A stretch of DNA of 64,000 nucleotides from an uncultured Pelagibacteraceae bacterium. Lineage in GTDB: Bacteria; Pseudomonadota; Alphaproteobacteria; Pelagibacterales; AG-422-B15. Of this stretch, positions 10,568 through 19,333 are shown piece after piece. Every line of letters begins with the position of its first letter. Within the stretch, counting starts at the first letter, position 1. The stretch is taken from contig CACNCV010000004.1 of NCBI GenBank assembly GCA_902619105.1, positions 24,357 through 88,356 on the forward strand, given 5' to 3'. A model generated the notes under the pieces. That model was not told the origin of the DNA and made no database searches. It was given only the letters and a program-made list of their open reading frames with translations. A program made the position numbers and the translations under genes.

Positions 10568-11566
10568 ATGTTTAAGTTTTTTAGAGATCCTAAATGGTTT
10601 TTATGGGCATACATCGGTTCAGCTATTATCTTATCATCTCTGTGGGTTCAGGTTCAAATTGATGTAAAAATTAATGAATGGTTTGGTGAGTTTTACGACA
10701 TGATACAGGAAGCATTGTCTGCTCCTAACGCCATTACAATTGAAGAATATTGGGCAAGTTTATTATCCTTTATAACACTAGCGGGAATGTATGTAGCAGT
10801 TGCAGTCCTTGTAAGTTATTTTACTAATCACTTTTTATTTAGATGGAGAACTGCCATGGTTGAGTGGTATCATTCTGTCTATGATAAGGCGCGTAAGATT
10901 GAGGGCGCGTCACAAAGAGTTCAAGAGGATACCATAAAGTTTTCAAGAATTATGGAGTCTCTTGGTACAAGTTTGATTGAAGCTTTAATGATCCTGGTAG
11001 AATTTATGCCAATACTGTTTGGCTTGAGTATTGGAATTCCAATATTTTTCTTTGGTGAATGGGAGTATGGTCTAGTCGTTGGTGCATTATTATGGTCTAT
11101 AGGAGGAACATTATTTTTAATTGGACTTGGTTTAATTTTAAGGCTTGTTGGTATTGAATACGATTTACAAAAACAAGAAGCGGCATACAGAAAAATGTTA
11201 GTAATTGCTGAAGATGATGAAACAGTAAGACCAAAAACCCTTGAGGAATTATTTGATGATGTAAGGCAAATACATTTTTTAAGTTATATAAGATATCTAT
11301 ATTTCGATATTGGTCGTATTGCATTTTTACAGGCAAATGTTTTATCAGCTTATGTATTTTTAGCCCCTGCAATTGTTGCTGGGGTAGTTACTCTTGGTGT
11401 AATGCAGCAAATAATCAGGGCATTTGGTAGAGTTGAGGGGTCAATGCAATATCTTCTTAAAGCCTGGCCAACAATTATTGAACTTGCAAGTGTTTATAAA
11501 AGATTGAGAGAGTTTGAAAGACAAATAGATCAAGCAACCGTAACAGCTGGTCAGGAAGTGCGATGA
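10568..11566 (+). CDS. SbmA/BacA-family inner-membrane peptide transporter, short form
   Basis: Related to SbmA/BacA, proton-driven importers of peptides linked to very-long-chain lipid A modification in alphaproteobacteria. Recognisable blocks are INEWFGEFYDMIQEALSAP, FRWRTAMVEWY, IEGASQRVQEDTIKFSR, EAAYRKMLVIAEDD and VYKRLREFE. At 332 residues it lacks about 75 N-terminal residues of E. coli SbmA, which hold the first membrane helices. This is not a wrong start: an in-frame TAA lies directly before the ATG. There is no ATP-binding domain, as expected. The last 4 bases overlap the pgi start. Confidence 0.85.
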   Translation: MFKFFRDPKWFLWAYIGSAIILSSLWVQVQIDVKINEWFGEFYDMIQEALSAPNAITIEEYWASLLSFITLAGMYVAVAVLVSYFTNHFLFRWRTAMVEWYHSVYDKARKIEGASQRVQEDTIKFSRIMESLGTSLIEALMILVEFMPILFGLSIGIPIFFFGEWEYGLVVGALLWSIGGTLFLIGLGLILRLVGIEYDLQKQEAAYRKMLVIAEDDETVRPKTLEELFDDVRQIHFLSYIRYLYFDIGRIAFLQANVLSAYVFLAPAIVAGVVTLGVMQQIIRAFGRVEGSMQYLLKAWPTIIELASVYKRLREFERQIDQATVTAGQEVR

Positions 11567-12588
11567 TGAATTATCCATTTCTTGATTTTGATAAGCTTGA
11601 AAACTTATATTCCGAATCGTTAGGGATACTGGATCAAAGCTTTAATAAAATTTTAGTAGTCGGTATCGGTGGCTCTTCTCAGGGATCAAAAGCAATTAAT
11701 CATTTTTTAAATGAAAAACGTGTTCAATATGTTGATCATTTAAATTCTGTTAAGATTAATGAATTGTTAAACAATACTCAACTAGATGAGACTGGTTTCA
11801 TTTTCATATCAAAATCTGGACAAACATCAGAAACGTTAACCATCTTTGAATACATGATCAAAAAACTAGATGGAAATATTGATTTTTCAAAAAATTTCTA
11901 TTCGTTTACAGAAAATGTGTCTTCTCCACTAAGAGACTTGTCTATACAAAAATCAATAAAAACTATTGAACTAAGCAACGAAATTGGAGGCAGATTTTCA
12001 ATTTTTAGTAATAATAGCCTTATCCCCAGTTTTTACTTTAATAAAGATCTGTGCAATGAGTTTTTAAATGGAGGAAGAAAAGCATTAGAAGATAAAGACC
12101 AAATAAAGAATATGGCTGAGGAAGATTTTAAAAGAATAAAAAATGGAAAGAATATATTTGCTTATTTGATTTATGGTGATGAGCTTATTGAAATTGGTAA
12201 TTGGCGAAAACAATTATATGCGGAGTCATTAGGAAAAATGGCCAAAGGTGTTTTACCTGTAGTATCTGAAATGCCAAAAGACCAGCACAGTCTTTTACAG
12301 CTATATCTAGATGGACCCAAAAATATTTTTTTTGAAATTATGGGTATGGAATACTCAAAAATGAATTTGATTAATATCACACTTTCAAATCATCTTGATG
12401 CCATGAGTAAATCGTTATCAAAGATAAATGAGAATACTAATAAATATATTTTTAAAGATAAAGATATGAGTAAGATCGGCCATTTTTTTGGATCAGAAAT
12501 GTTAAGAGTTATCTATCTTGCTGAATTATTAGAAGTTGACCCTTTTACTCAAGATGCAGTTGAACTTCAAAAAGGTTATTTAAACTAA
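11563..12588 (+). CDS. pgi: Glucose-6-phosphate isomerase, short type
   Basis: Interconverts glucose-6-phosphate and fructose-6-phosphate. It has 341 residues, shorter than the common 430-550, but the active-site landmarks remain: VVGIGGSSQGSKA, FISKSGQTSET for phosphate binding, NEIGGRFSIFS (first family signature), MPKDQHSLLQL, and DPFTQDAVELQK (second signature with the C-terminal lysine). The ATG overlaps the previous gene by 4 bases and has AGGAAG upstream. Its 3' end overlaps the convergent rsmD by 9 bases. Confidence 0.88.
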   Translation: MMNYPFLDFDKLENLYSESLGILDQSFNKILVVGIGGSSQGSKAINHFLNEKRVQYVDHLNSVKINELLNNTQLDETGFIFISKSGQTSETLTIFEYMIKKLDGNIDFSKNFYSFTENVSSPLRDLSIQKSIKTIELSNEIGGRFSIFSNNSLIPSFYFNKDLCNEFLNGGRKALEDKDQIKNMAEEDFKRIKNGKNIFAYLIYGDELIEIGNWRKQLYAESLGKMAKGVLPVVSEMPKDQHSLLQLYLDGPKNIFFEIMGMEYSKMNLINITLSNHLDAMSKSLSKINENTNKYIFKDKDMSKIGHFFGSEMLRVIYLAELLEVDPFTQDAVELQKGYLN

Positions 12589-13149
12589 TTTAAAAAAACT
12601 AAATTTTGAATTACCTAGTTCTTTTTCACGTAAAAGTACTATTTCTGAAAGTTCAAAATGTTTAGATTTTTTTTCTTCCTCTAAGATGATTATACTCTCT
12701 TTATCTAATAAATTTTTTTTGATAATATTTTTAATTGCTCTGAGTCCAAGATTTTTTCCATACGGTGGATCTATATAAGCAAGATTAAACTTTGTAGCTT
12801 CAGAATACTCTTCAAATGAACAAGCATTTTCAGATATAACAGCTATCTTTTCCAAATACCCCAGCTTGTTTGCGCTTTTATAAATTATATCTATCATTTG
12901 TTGATTGTTCTCTACCATGGTTGCGTGTTTAGCACCACGTGACAAAGCTTCAAAGCTAAATGAACCAGTGCCAGCGAAAAGATCAATTACTTTTGCTTCT
13001 TCAAGACTAAAGTTAATTTTTACCAATTCTTTTCCATGCGTTAAAAGATTAAAAATAGTTTCCCTATTTTTGTCTGAAAGTGGTCTTACATCTTTACTTT
13101 TAAAGCTAAATATTGAATGACCTTTTCTTTCTCCGCTAATAATTCTCAT
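12580..13149 (-). CDS. rsmD: 16S rRNA (guanine966-N2)-methyltransferase RsmD
   Basis: A SAM-dependent methyltransferase acting on the small ribosomal subunit. It has 189 residues, with the family start MRIISGERKG, VRPLSDKNRE, the SAM-binding loop VIDLFAGTGSFSFEALSRGA and the catalytic motif DPPYGKNLG. It lies one base downstream of rluB, the usual alphaproteobacterial pairing. Its 3' end overlaps pgi tail to tail with no terminator. Confidence 0.94.
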   Translation of the reverse strand: MRIISGERKGHSIFSFKSKDVRPLSDKNRETIFNLLTHGKELVKINFSLEEAKVIDLFAGTGSFSFEALSRGAKHATMVENNQQMIDIIYKSANKLGYLEKIAVISENACSFEEYSEATKFNLAYIDPPYGKNLGLRAIKNIIKKNLLDKESIIILEEEKKSKHFELSEIVLLREKELGNSKFSFFKLV

Positions 13150-13150
13150 T

Positions 13151-13861
13151 TTAAGTAACTTTTTTTATTTCCCCTTTTTTCAAACTTCCAAGCTTAAATT
13201 CCCCATAAGTTATTCTAATTAATCTTGTGACTGTAATATTCAAAGAATCAAAAATATTTCTAATTTCTTTATTTTTACCTTCAGTAAGTGTCATTCTTAT
13301 CCATGAGTAAGTATTTGTTTTGCTAATGAATGATGCTTTTATAGGTTTATATTTTACTTTTTTATACGTATAACCCCTTAATAGGGTATTAATAAATTTA
13401 TTATCAATAAAGCCTTGTATTTTTACCTTATAAACCCTTTCAAAATTATTTTTGGGTAATTCCATCTTTCTTTTGAAGCTACCGCTGTTAGTCAATAGTA
13501 ATAGCCCCTCTGAGTTGTAATCAAGTCGTCCAATTGAAATTAAATTATGATTTTTTTTAGGTATATATTCATAAATAGTTTTGCGATTTTTTGGATCTGA
13601 TTTCGTTACCAAGCATCCTCTTGGTTTGTTGAAAATATATATATCATTTAATTGCTGATCAGATTTTAGGTTAATAGGTTTATTGTCTATTTTTACAATA
13701 CTGTTGATACTTATTTGAACTCCTTGTTTTGTCACCAATTCGTTATCAACAACAACTCTTTGCTCATCGATGAGTTTATCTATTTCTCTTCTCGAAAAGT
13801 TAGTTGACTGTGCTAATAATTTATTAATTCTTACTAATTTTTGTTGTCTCAAAGTAGGCAT
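13151..13861 (-). CDS. rluB: rRNA pseudouridine synthase, RsuA/RluB/RluE family
   Basis: Isomerises uridine in rRNA. An N-terminal S4 RNA-binding domain (VRINKLLAQSTNFSRREIDKL to about residue 60) is followed by the pseudouridine synthase domain with YIFNKPRGCLVT and the catalytic block GRLDYNSEGLLLLTN (catalytic Asp). The C-terminal EGKNKEIRNIF motif is typical of the family. It has 236 residues. Placement next to rsmD and divergent from tadA favours the RluB-type (23S U2605) enzyme, but RluE or RsuA specificity cannot be excluded from sequence. Confidence 0.87.
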   Translation of the reverse strand: MPTLRQQKLVRINKLLAQSTNFSRREIDKLIDEQRVVVDNELVTKQGVQISINSIVKIDNKPINLKSDQQLNDIYIFNKPRGCLVTKSDPKNRKTIYEYIPKKNHNLISIGRLDYNSEGLLLLTNSGSFKRKMELPKNNFERVYKVKIQGFIDNKFINTLLRGYTYKKVKYKPIKASFISKTNTYSWIRMTLTEGKNKEIRNIFDSLNITVTRLIRITYGEFKLGSLKKGEIKKVT

Positions 13862-13893
13862 GAATTAGGATTGCTTATATTAATTAAATATTT

Positions 13894-14343
13894 ATGACAC
13901 AAAATAAATTCATGGCAATGGCAATTGAGGAGGCAAAAAAAGGCTTAAAAATTGGAGAAATACCAATTGGATGCGTTATCACTAATAAGGAAGATAAAGT
14001 TTTAGCCCGGTCTCATAATTCAGTGGTTAGCAGAAAAGACCCGGTAGGTCATGCTGAACTAAACGCCATAAGAGAGGCGTGTGAAATGATTAACTCTGAT
14101 AGATTGGTTGATTGTAATATTTACGTGACTTTAGAGCCATGTATTATGTGTGCCAGCGCTATATCAAAAGCTAAGCTTAAGAGGTTGTATTATGGTGCAG
14201 ATGATTTAAAATATGGCTCGATAAATGGTAACTTAAATTTTTTTATATCAAAAAATTGCAATCATTTGCCAGAAATTTATGATAATATTTCAAAAACTGA
14301 CTGTGAAAACTTAATAAATAATTTTTTTAAAGGTAAAAGATAA
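13894..14343 (+). CDS. tadA: tRNA-specific adenosine deaminase TadA
   Basis: Converts A34 of tRNA-Arg(ACG) to inosine. It is a zinc-dependent deaminase of 149 residues with His53-Ala-Glu55 (GHAELNAI) and Pro82-Cys83-x2-Cys86 ([10 protein letters not shown]), the complete zinc and proton-shuttle set. It is divergent from rluB across 32 bases. The stop codon overlaps the next ATG by one base, so the acyl-CoA dehydrogenase is probably co-transcribed. Confidence 0.94.
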   Translation: MTQNKFMAMAIEEAKKGLKIGEIPIGCVITNKEDKVLARSHNSVVSRKDPVGHAELNAIREACEMINSDRLVDCNIYVTLEPCIMCASAISKAKLKRLYYGADDLKYGSINGNLNFFISKNCNHLPEIYDNISKTDCENLINNFFKGKR

Positions 14344-15548
14344 TGAATATATCGCCAAAAGCAAAAGAAACTACGGATAGATTGAATAATTTTATGGATA
14401 AGCACGTTTATCCAAACAACGAAACATATCATAGTCAGATCGAAAATTTTGGAGCTGACAGATGGCAGGTGGTGCCGGTGATTGAAGATCTTAAAAAGGA
14501 AGCAAAAAAAGAAGACCTTTGGAATTTATTTTTACCTGAAAGTGACTATGGGCATGGCCTTACAAACGCAGAGTATGCACCAATGTGTGAAATCATGGGG
14601 AGAGCAATGTGGTCTGCGGAAGTTTTCAATTGTTCTGCTCCTGATACCGGTAATATGGAAGTTTTAGTTCGATATGGAACAGATGAACAAAAAGAAAAGT
14701 ACTTAAAGCCATTATTAGAAGGTGAAATACGCTCTGCTTTTGCCATGACAGAGCCTGCAGTCGCTTCATCAGACGCAACAAATATTGAAAGTGAAATAAA
14801 AAAAGAAGGAAATCAATATGTCCTTAATGGAACAAAATGGTGGACTTCTGGTGCAATGGATCCAAGGTGCCAATTTTTTATCTTCATGGGAAAAACAGAC
14901 CCAGATAATCCTGACAGACATAAGCAACAATCCATGATACTGGTTGATAAGGACACACCGGGTATCAAAATAAAGAGACATTTGCCTGTTTTTGGTTTTG
15001 ACGACGCCCCTCATGGACATGCTGAGGTTGAATTTAAAGACGTCAAAGTTCCTCCAGAAAATATGCTTTTAGGCGAAGGCAGAGGATTTGAAATTGCACA
15101 GGGTAGGTTGGGACCTGGACGAATTCACCATTGTATGAGAACTATTGGCCTTGCTGAAGTTGCACTTGAAGCAATGTGTAAAAGACTAATGAGCAGAAAG
15201 GCTTTTGGCAAAGAAGTGGTAAGGCACTCTGTTTGGCAAGAGAGAATTGCTGATGCTAGAATTAATATTGAGATGACTAGACTACTAACATTAAAGGCCG
15301 CAACTATGATGGATGAAGTAGGAAACAAAGTTGCAAAAAATGAAATAGCCATGATTAAAGTAGCTGCACCAAATATGGCATTAAAAATTATTGATGACGC
15401 AATTCAAGCGTTTGGAGGAGCTGGAGTAACAACAGACCCACACCTAGCACAAGCTTACGCAGGAATGAGAACTCTGCGACTAGCGGATGGGCCAGACGAA
15501 GTGCATAGACTTTCTATTGCAAGAAATGAATTAAAAAAATACTTATAA
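14343..15548 (+). CDS. Acyl-CoA dehydrogenase, ACAD10/ACAD11-like
   Basis: A flavin-dependent acyl-CoA dehydrogenase of 401 residues. It closely resembles the dehydrogenase half of animal ACAD11: [27 protein letters not shown]-type block [64 protein letters not shown] and [12 protein letters not shown]. At the position of the MCAD catalytic glutamate (YEGT) it has ADGP. In ACAD11 this domain is fused to an APH-type kinase; here a matching kinase is a separate gene at 16955-18022 (minus). The likely substrate class is 4-phospho/4-hydroxyacyl-CoA, by inference from that pairing. Confidence 0.88.
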   Translation: MNISPKAKETTDRLNNFMDKHVYPNNETYHSQIENFGADRWQVVPVIEDLKKEAKKEDLWNLFLPESDYGHGLTNAEYAPMCEIMGRAMWSAEVFNCSAPDTGNMEVLVRYGTDEQKEKYLKPLLEGEIRSAFAMTEPAVASSDATNIESEIKKEGNQYVLNGTKWWTSGAMDPRCQFFIFMGKTDPDNPDRHKQQSMILVDKDTPGIKIKRHLPVFGFDDAPHGHAEVEFKDVKVPPENMLLGEGRGFEIAQGRLGPGRIHHCMRTIGLAEVALEAMCKRLMSRKAFGKEVVRHSVWQERIADARINIEMTRLLTLKAATMMDEVGNKVAKNEIAMIKVAAPNMALKIIDDAIQAFGGAGVTTDPHLAQAYAGMRTLRLADGPDEVHRLSIARNELKKYL

Positions 15549-15550
15549 TT

Positions 15551-15718
15551 TTGATAAAAAAGAAGAAAACCTACCAGAAAGATAATTACGGAAGATACGT
15601 TAAGTCACACGAATTTGATCGCTATTGGGATGAGTACCACAATCTGGAAGATATTTCGATGAAAGAGTCAATAAGACAAAGGAAAGAGCGAGAAAAAAAT
15701 ATAAAAAATTCTAAATAG
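15551..15718 (+). CDS. Small basic hypothetical protein (55 aa), TTG start
   Basis: I do not recognise this protein. It is an open frame of 55 codons filling most of the gap after the acyl-CoA dehydrogenase; TTG is the likely start, 2 bases after the preceding stop. The product begins IKKKKTYQKDNYGRYVK and continues SHEFDRYWDEYHNLEDI, then a charged helix-like tail rich in Arg, Lys and Glu. The many aromatic, Asp and Arg codons are unusual for random AT-rich DNA and suggest real coding. It ends 8 bases inside the convergent aminotransferase gene. There is no Shine-Dalgarno; translational coupling is plausible. Chance openness is possible. Confidence 0.5.
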   Translation: MIKKKKTYQKDNYGRYVKSHEFDRYWDEYHNLEDISMKESIRQRKEREKNIKNSK

Positions 15719-16949
15719 TTTTGTCCAAAAACTCTATTAATTTTCTTACCTCTTCTATGCTATTGTAATGAACCATAGAAACTCTAACTACCCCATCATT
15801 TGGCTCAATGCCCAAACCCTGCAAACATCTCCAGGCATAAAATTCACCATTTCTAATGCCAATATTATTTCTTCCAGCCTCCTGGGCTACATGCAATGAG
15901 CTTTTATCTTTAACAGTGAATGATACAGTTGGCATACGATCACATCTAGCATGTGTTTGTTTGCCAATCATTCTTATATTTTTTTTTATTTTGAGGAATT
16001 CAATGAGTTCTTTCATTAATACCTCTTCATGTTTGGATACCAATTCAAAAACTTTTTTACCTTTGCGATGAAGATCTAAATTATTTTCGCCAAAATGATG
16101 ATCATATAAAGTTTCGTAGTAATCAGTTATACCAGATAAACATCCAAGTTCCTCATGATTAGGACCACCTGGATTAAGTGTATATGGTACACTTCCTTCC
16201 AAGAATTCATGATTCAGATTTTTTGTTTCAAGTAATAAATCTCTCTTACCATATAACAGTGCTAAATGTGGTCCATAAGTTTTGTATAGGCTAAAACCAT
16301 AGAAATCTATATCGAGATCTTTTAAATCCGCAATATCATGTGCCATGTAAGCTACACCGTCTCCAACAACTTTGATATTATTCTGATGCGCCAATGTAAT
16401 GATATCTTTTAGATTATTAATTGAAGCAACAACATTAGATGTGTGACAGACACAGATAAATTTAGTTTTTTCTGTTATGAGATTTTTTAATTCATCCAAT
16501 TCTAGTTCAGCAGAGTCAGGGTTAAACTTCCATTCATTTATTTTGATACCGTGTTCTGATAATTTTCTCCATGCACCAATATTTGCTTCATGATCTTGAT
16601 TTGTGACTATGATTTCATCCCCATCGTTAAGCCACGATCTCACAGCATTAGATAGTAAAAACATATTCATGGTTGTAGATGGTCCAATCATAAATTCATC
16701 ATTATTGATATTTAGAAGTTCAGCAATTTTGCTTATGCTATTATCCATTTCGTTACCTGCTTCAATCGACGGACCAAAGTCGCCATACGGCTGTACTTTT
16801 TTAGTCGTCATAAAATCATTTAACTTTTCAATAACCTGTTTTGGCACGTATGTGCCACCAGCATTCTCAAAAAATGCAAACTTTGAAGTTTTAGGGTTTT
16901 GAAAAACAGGGAATTGTTCTCTTACAAAATTTATATCCAGCTCTGTCAT
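15711..16949 (-). CDS. Class V aminotransferase-fold PLP enzyme, cysteine-desulfurase-like (TIGR01976-like)
   Basis: A PLP enzyme of the cysteine desulfurase/kynureninase fold, 412 residues from the chosen ATG. The recognisable parts are FFENAGGTYVPK, STTMNMFLLSNAVRSWL, DQDHEAN-type loop NQDHEANIGAWR, HTSNVVASINNL, the PLP aspartate region VVGDGVAYMAHD and the Schiff-base lysine in SLYKTYGPH. The family is annotated desulfurase-like, but its substrate is unproven. An earlier ATG at 16985 lies inside the previous gene; 16949, 5 bases after that gene's stop, is more likely. It is the third gene of purD-APH-PLP enzyme. Confidence 0.82.
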   Translation of the reverse strand: MTELDINFVREQFPVFQNPKTSKFAFFENAGGTYVPKQVIEKLNDFMTTKKVQPYGDFGPSIEAGNEMDNSISKIAELLNINNDEFMIGPSTTMNMFLLSNAVRSWLNDGDEIIVTNQDHEANIGAWRKLSEHGIKINEWKFNPDSAELELDELKNLITEKTKFICVCHTSNVVASINNLKDIITLAHQNNIKVVGDGVAYMAHDIADLKDLDIDFYGFSLYKTYGPHLALLYGKRDLLLETKNLNHEFLEGSVPYTLNPGGPNHEELGCLSGITDYYETLYDHHFGENNLDLHRKGKKVFELVSKHEEVLMKELIEFLKIKKNIRMIGKQTHARCDRMPTVSFTVKDKSSLHVAQEAGRNNIGIRNGEFYAWRCLQGLGIEPNDGVVRVSMVHYNSIEEVRKLIEFLDKTI

Positions 16950-16954
16950 ATTAA

Positions 16955-18022
16955 TTATTTTGCTGCCTCTTCCACAATACTCCATCCTAATTTTCCTAAT
17001 ATTGGAACAAAGCTCTCATAGTTTTTAGCTTCTGAACTTGAGGCTGTTCCATCTCTTACTCTACCAACAATTCCTTGCGCAATTCCAGCCAGGCGGAAAA
17101 TGTTATATGCCATATAAAAATCCCAGTTTTCAATTTTACTTCTGCCTGTTTTTTTGTAATACATTTCAGCGTACTCATGTTCAGAGGGAATATTAAGCTC
17201 TTCTAAGTTTGATCCCATCATTCCGAGACCCTTCGCTGCAGCAGGCAGTCGCCATGACATCATGTGATAAGTAAAATCTGCTATAGGATTACCGAGTGTA
17301 GATAGCTCCCAATCCAGTATAGCCATAACTTTATTATTTTGTTTATCAAATATCATATTATCAAGACGAAAGTCTCCATGTACAATTGTAGTTTCATTAT
17401 CTTCAGGAATATTTATTGGCAACCATTCTATTAAATTATCCATTTCATTGATTTTTTGTGTTTCAGAGTCTTTATACTGTTTGGTCCAACGATGAATTTG
17501 TCTTGCCATGTAATTTTCGTGTTTTCCATAATCACTTAGCCCAATTTTTTGAAAATCAACGTTATGAAGTTTTGCAATCGTATCATTCATAGATAAGTAA
17601 ATTTCACGGCGTTGATTGTTATCTGAGTCTGGCAATAAAAGTTCCCAGTATATGTTTCCATCAACATGATCCATTAAAAAAAATTGTGTTCCAATGACGT
17701 TTTCATCTTCACAGAAACAATAAGTTTCAGGAACTGGCACATCAGTCTTGCCAAGTGCAGTGATGACTTTATATTCTCTATCTACGGCATGTGCAGATTT
17801 TAGTAATTTACCAGGAGGTTTACGCCTTAACACATAGTTTTTTGTTTTATCCTCAATCAAATAAGTAGGATTGGATTGCCCCCCTTTAAATTGCTTTATA
17901 CTTAGAATATCAAACTCACTTCCAATTACTTTTTTTAAGTAATCATTGAGATTACCACTATTAAAAACTAACTTTTCATCAACCTCCTTAGTGCCAGAAA
18001 ATATTTCGTCACGAGTAGTCAT
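16955..18022 (-). CDS. APH-family phosphotransferase, ACAD10/11 kinase-domain-like (LvaA-like)
   Basis: A protein-kinase-fold small-molecule kinase of 355 residues. The motifs are FKGGQSNPTYL (46-56), VLRRKPPG (64-71), the catalytic loop HGDFRLDN (215-222) and the metal aspartate in ILDWELSTLGNP (Asp237). These match the N-terminal domain of animal ACAD11, and the C-terminal AGIAQG block matches too. Family members such as LvaA of Pseudomonas putida phosphorylate 4-hydroxyacyl-CoA. Antibiotic resistance is unlikely. The start overlaps the purD stop by 4 bases. The ACAD11-type dehydrogenase is nearby on the other strand. Confidence 0.85.
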   Translation of the reverse strand: MTTRDEIFSGTKEVDEKLVFNSGNLNDYLKKVIGSEFDILSIKQFKGGQSNPTYLIEDKTKNYVLRRKPPGKLLKSAHAVDREYKVITALGKTDVPVPETYCFCEDENVIGTQFFLMDHVDGNIYWELLLPDSDNNQRREIYLSMNDTIAKLHNVDFQKIGLSDYGKHENYMARQIHRWTKQYKDSETQKINEMDNLIEWLPINIPEDNETTIVHGDFRLDNMIFDKQNNKVMAILDWELSTLGNPIADFTYHMMSWRLPAAAKGLGMMGSNLEELNIPSEHEYAEMYYKKTGRSKIENWDFYMAYNIFRLAGIAQGIVGRVRDGTASSSEAKNYESFVPILGKLGWSIVEEAAK

Positions 18023-19281
18023 TTAATTGCTTTTTTTCCTATATCTCTTCTGTAATAACCATCTGGCCAATCCAGCTGACCGATGTAAGCATAAATCATA
18101 TTTAGAGCATCTCTTAGATTTTTATTTTTTGCTGTTACGGAAAGAACTCTACCTCCGTTCGCTAGAAGGTTATTTCCATCATGTTTTGTTCCTGCATGGA
18201 ATACTTGAAATAGATCATTACTCTCGAAATTTTCATAGCCAATAATTTTTGTATTTTTTTTATAGTCGCCTGGATAACCTTTTGCTGCCACAACCACTGT
18301 AGCACTATTATCATCTTCCCATTCCAATTTAGTTTTACTTAGACTGCCTTCCAAGCAATTTAGAATTAATCTAATTAAATCATTTTTCATTCTTAGCATT
18401 AACACCTGACACTCTGGATCACCAAATCTAATATTATATTCAACCAATCGGGCATAACCATCTTTAATCATTAATCCAGCATAGAGAATACCTTTATAAG
18501 GATGTCCATTTTTTTTAAGAGCTTTTAGAGTGGGTGTAATAATTTCCCTGTCTACTTGTTCTTTTATTTTAGGTGTAAAAATTGGCGCAGGTGAATATGC
18601 CCCCATTCCTCCAGTGTTTGGCCCTGTATCATCTTCACCTATTCTTTTGTGATCTTGAGCACTTTCTAATGAAACAAAATCCTCACCATCACAACAAACA
18701 AAATAACTCGCTTCTTCACCATCCATAAATTCTTCAATAACTACATCCATATTTGCCCCAAACTTCTCGTCAAAAATGTCATTTATTGCTTGTTCTGCCA
18801 TTCCCTTTGTGTCCGCAACAGTAACGCCTTTCCCAGCTGCTAGACCATCAGCTTTAATTACAATAGGTAAAGGCTGTGCATTTAAATAGTTTATAGCTTC
18901 TTCTTTATTATTAAATCGAGCATAGTCAGCTGTTGGTATCCTATTTTGTTTACAAAGATCTTTCATAAAACCTTTGGATCCTTCTAACTGCGATGCATAC
19001 TTATCTGGTCCAAAGATTTTTATTTCTGTCTCTCTAAAAAAATCAACAATCCCTTCAACCAATGGCACTTCAGGGCCGACAATGACTAATTCTATCATTT
19101 TAATTTTACAGAAGTCGTATATTTTCTCAAAATCTGTTTGATCAATTTGTTCACATTCAGCAAGTTGGCTTATTCCGTAGTTTCCAGGTATTGCATAAAT
19201 AGATGAAACCAGAGAGCTCTTAGATATTAAGTAACATAACGCATGCTCACGAGCCCCACTGCCAATCACTAAAATTTTCAT
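18019..19281 (-). CDS. purD: Phosphoribosylamine-glycine ligase PurD
   Basis: Second step of purine synthesis: joins glycine to phosphoribosylamine with ATP. It has 420 residues, with the N-terminal MKILVIGSGAREHAL, the ATP-grasp core PLPIVIKADGLAAGKGV, the IGEDDTGPNTGGMGAYSPAP motif and NIRFGDPECQV. The length is normal. It is divergent from xseA across 52 bases and is the first gene of a three-gene minus-strand run. The purine gene purL lies far away at the window end. Confidence 0.96.
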   Translation of the reverse strand: MKILVIGSGAREHALCYLISKSSLVSSIYAIPGNYGISQLAECEQIDQTDFEKIYDFCKIKMIELVIVGPEVPLVEGIVDFFRETEIKIFGPDKYASQLEGSKGFMKDLCKQNRIPTADYARFNNKEEAINYLNAQPLPIVIKADGLAAGKGVTVADTKGMAEQAINDIFDEKFGANMDVVIEEFMDGEEASYFVCCDGEDFVSLESAQDHKRIGEDDTGPNTGGMGAYSPAPIFTPKIKEQVDREIITPTLKALKKNGHPYKGILYAGLMIKDGYARLVEYNIRFGDPECQVLMLRMKNDLIRLILNCLEGSLSKTKLEWEDDNSATVVVAAKGYPGDYKKNTKIIGYENFESNDLFQVFHAGTKHDGNNLLANGGRVLSVTAKNKNLRDALNMIYAYIGQLDWPDGYYRRDIGKKAIK

Positions 19282-19333
19282 AAAGTATATTTTTGATTTT
19301 CTTGTTATATTAGCACATTAATATTTAAATTAA

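Noticed and set aside
10480..10600. Frameshift that would explain the short SbmA-like protein
   Set aside because: An in-frame TAA lies immediately before the ATG and the upstream gene is a complete lipoprotein; there is no room for the missing 75 residues in another frame.
16955..18022. Aminoglycoside-resistance kinase
   Set aside because: The motifs match the ACAD10/11 kinase subgroup rather than resistance enzymes, and the neighbours are metabolic genes.
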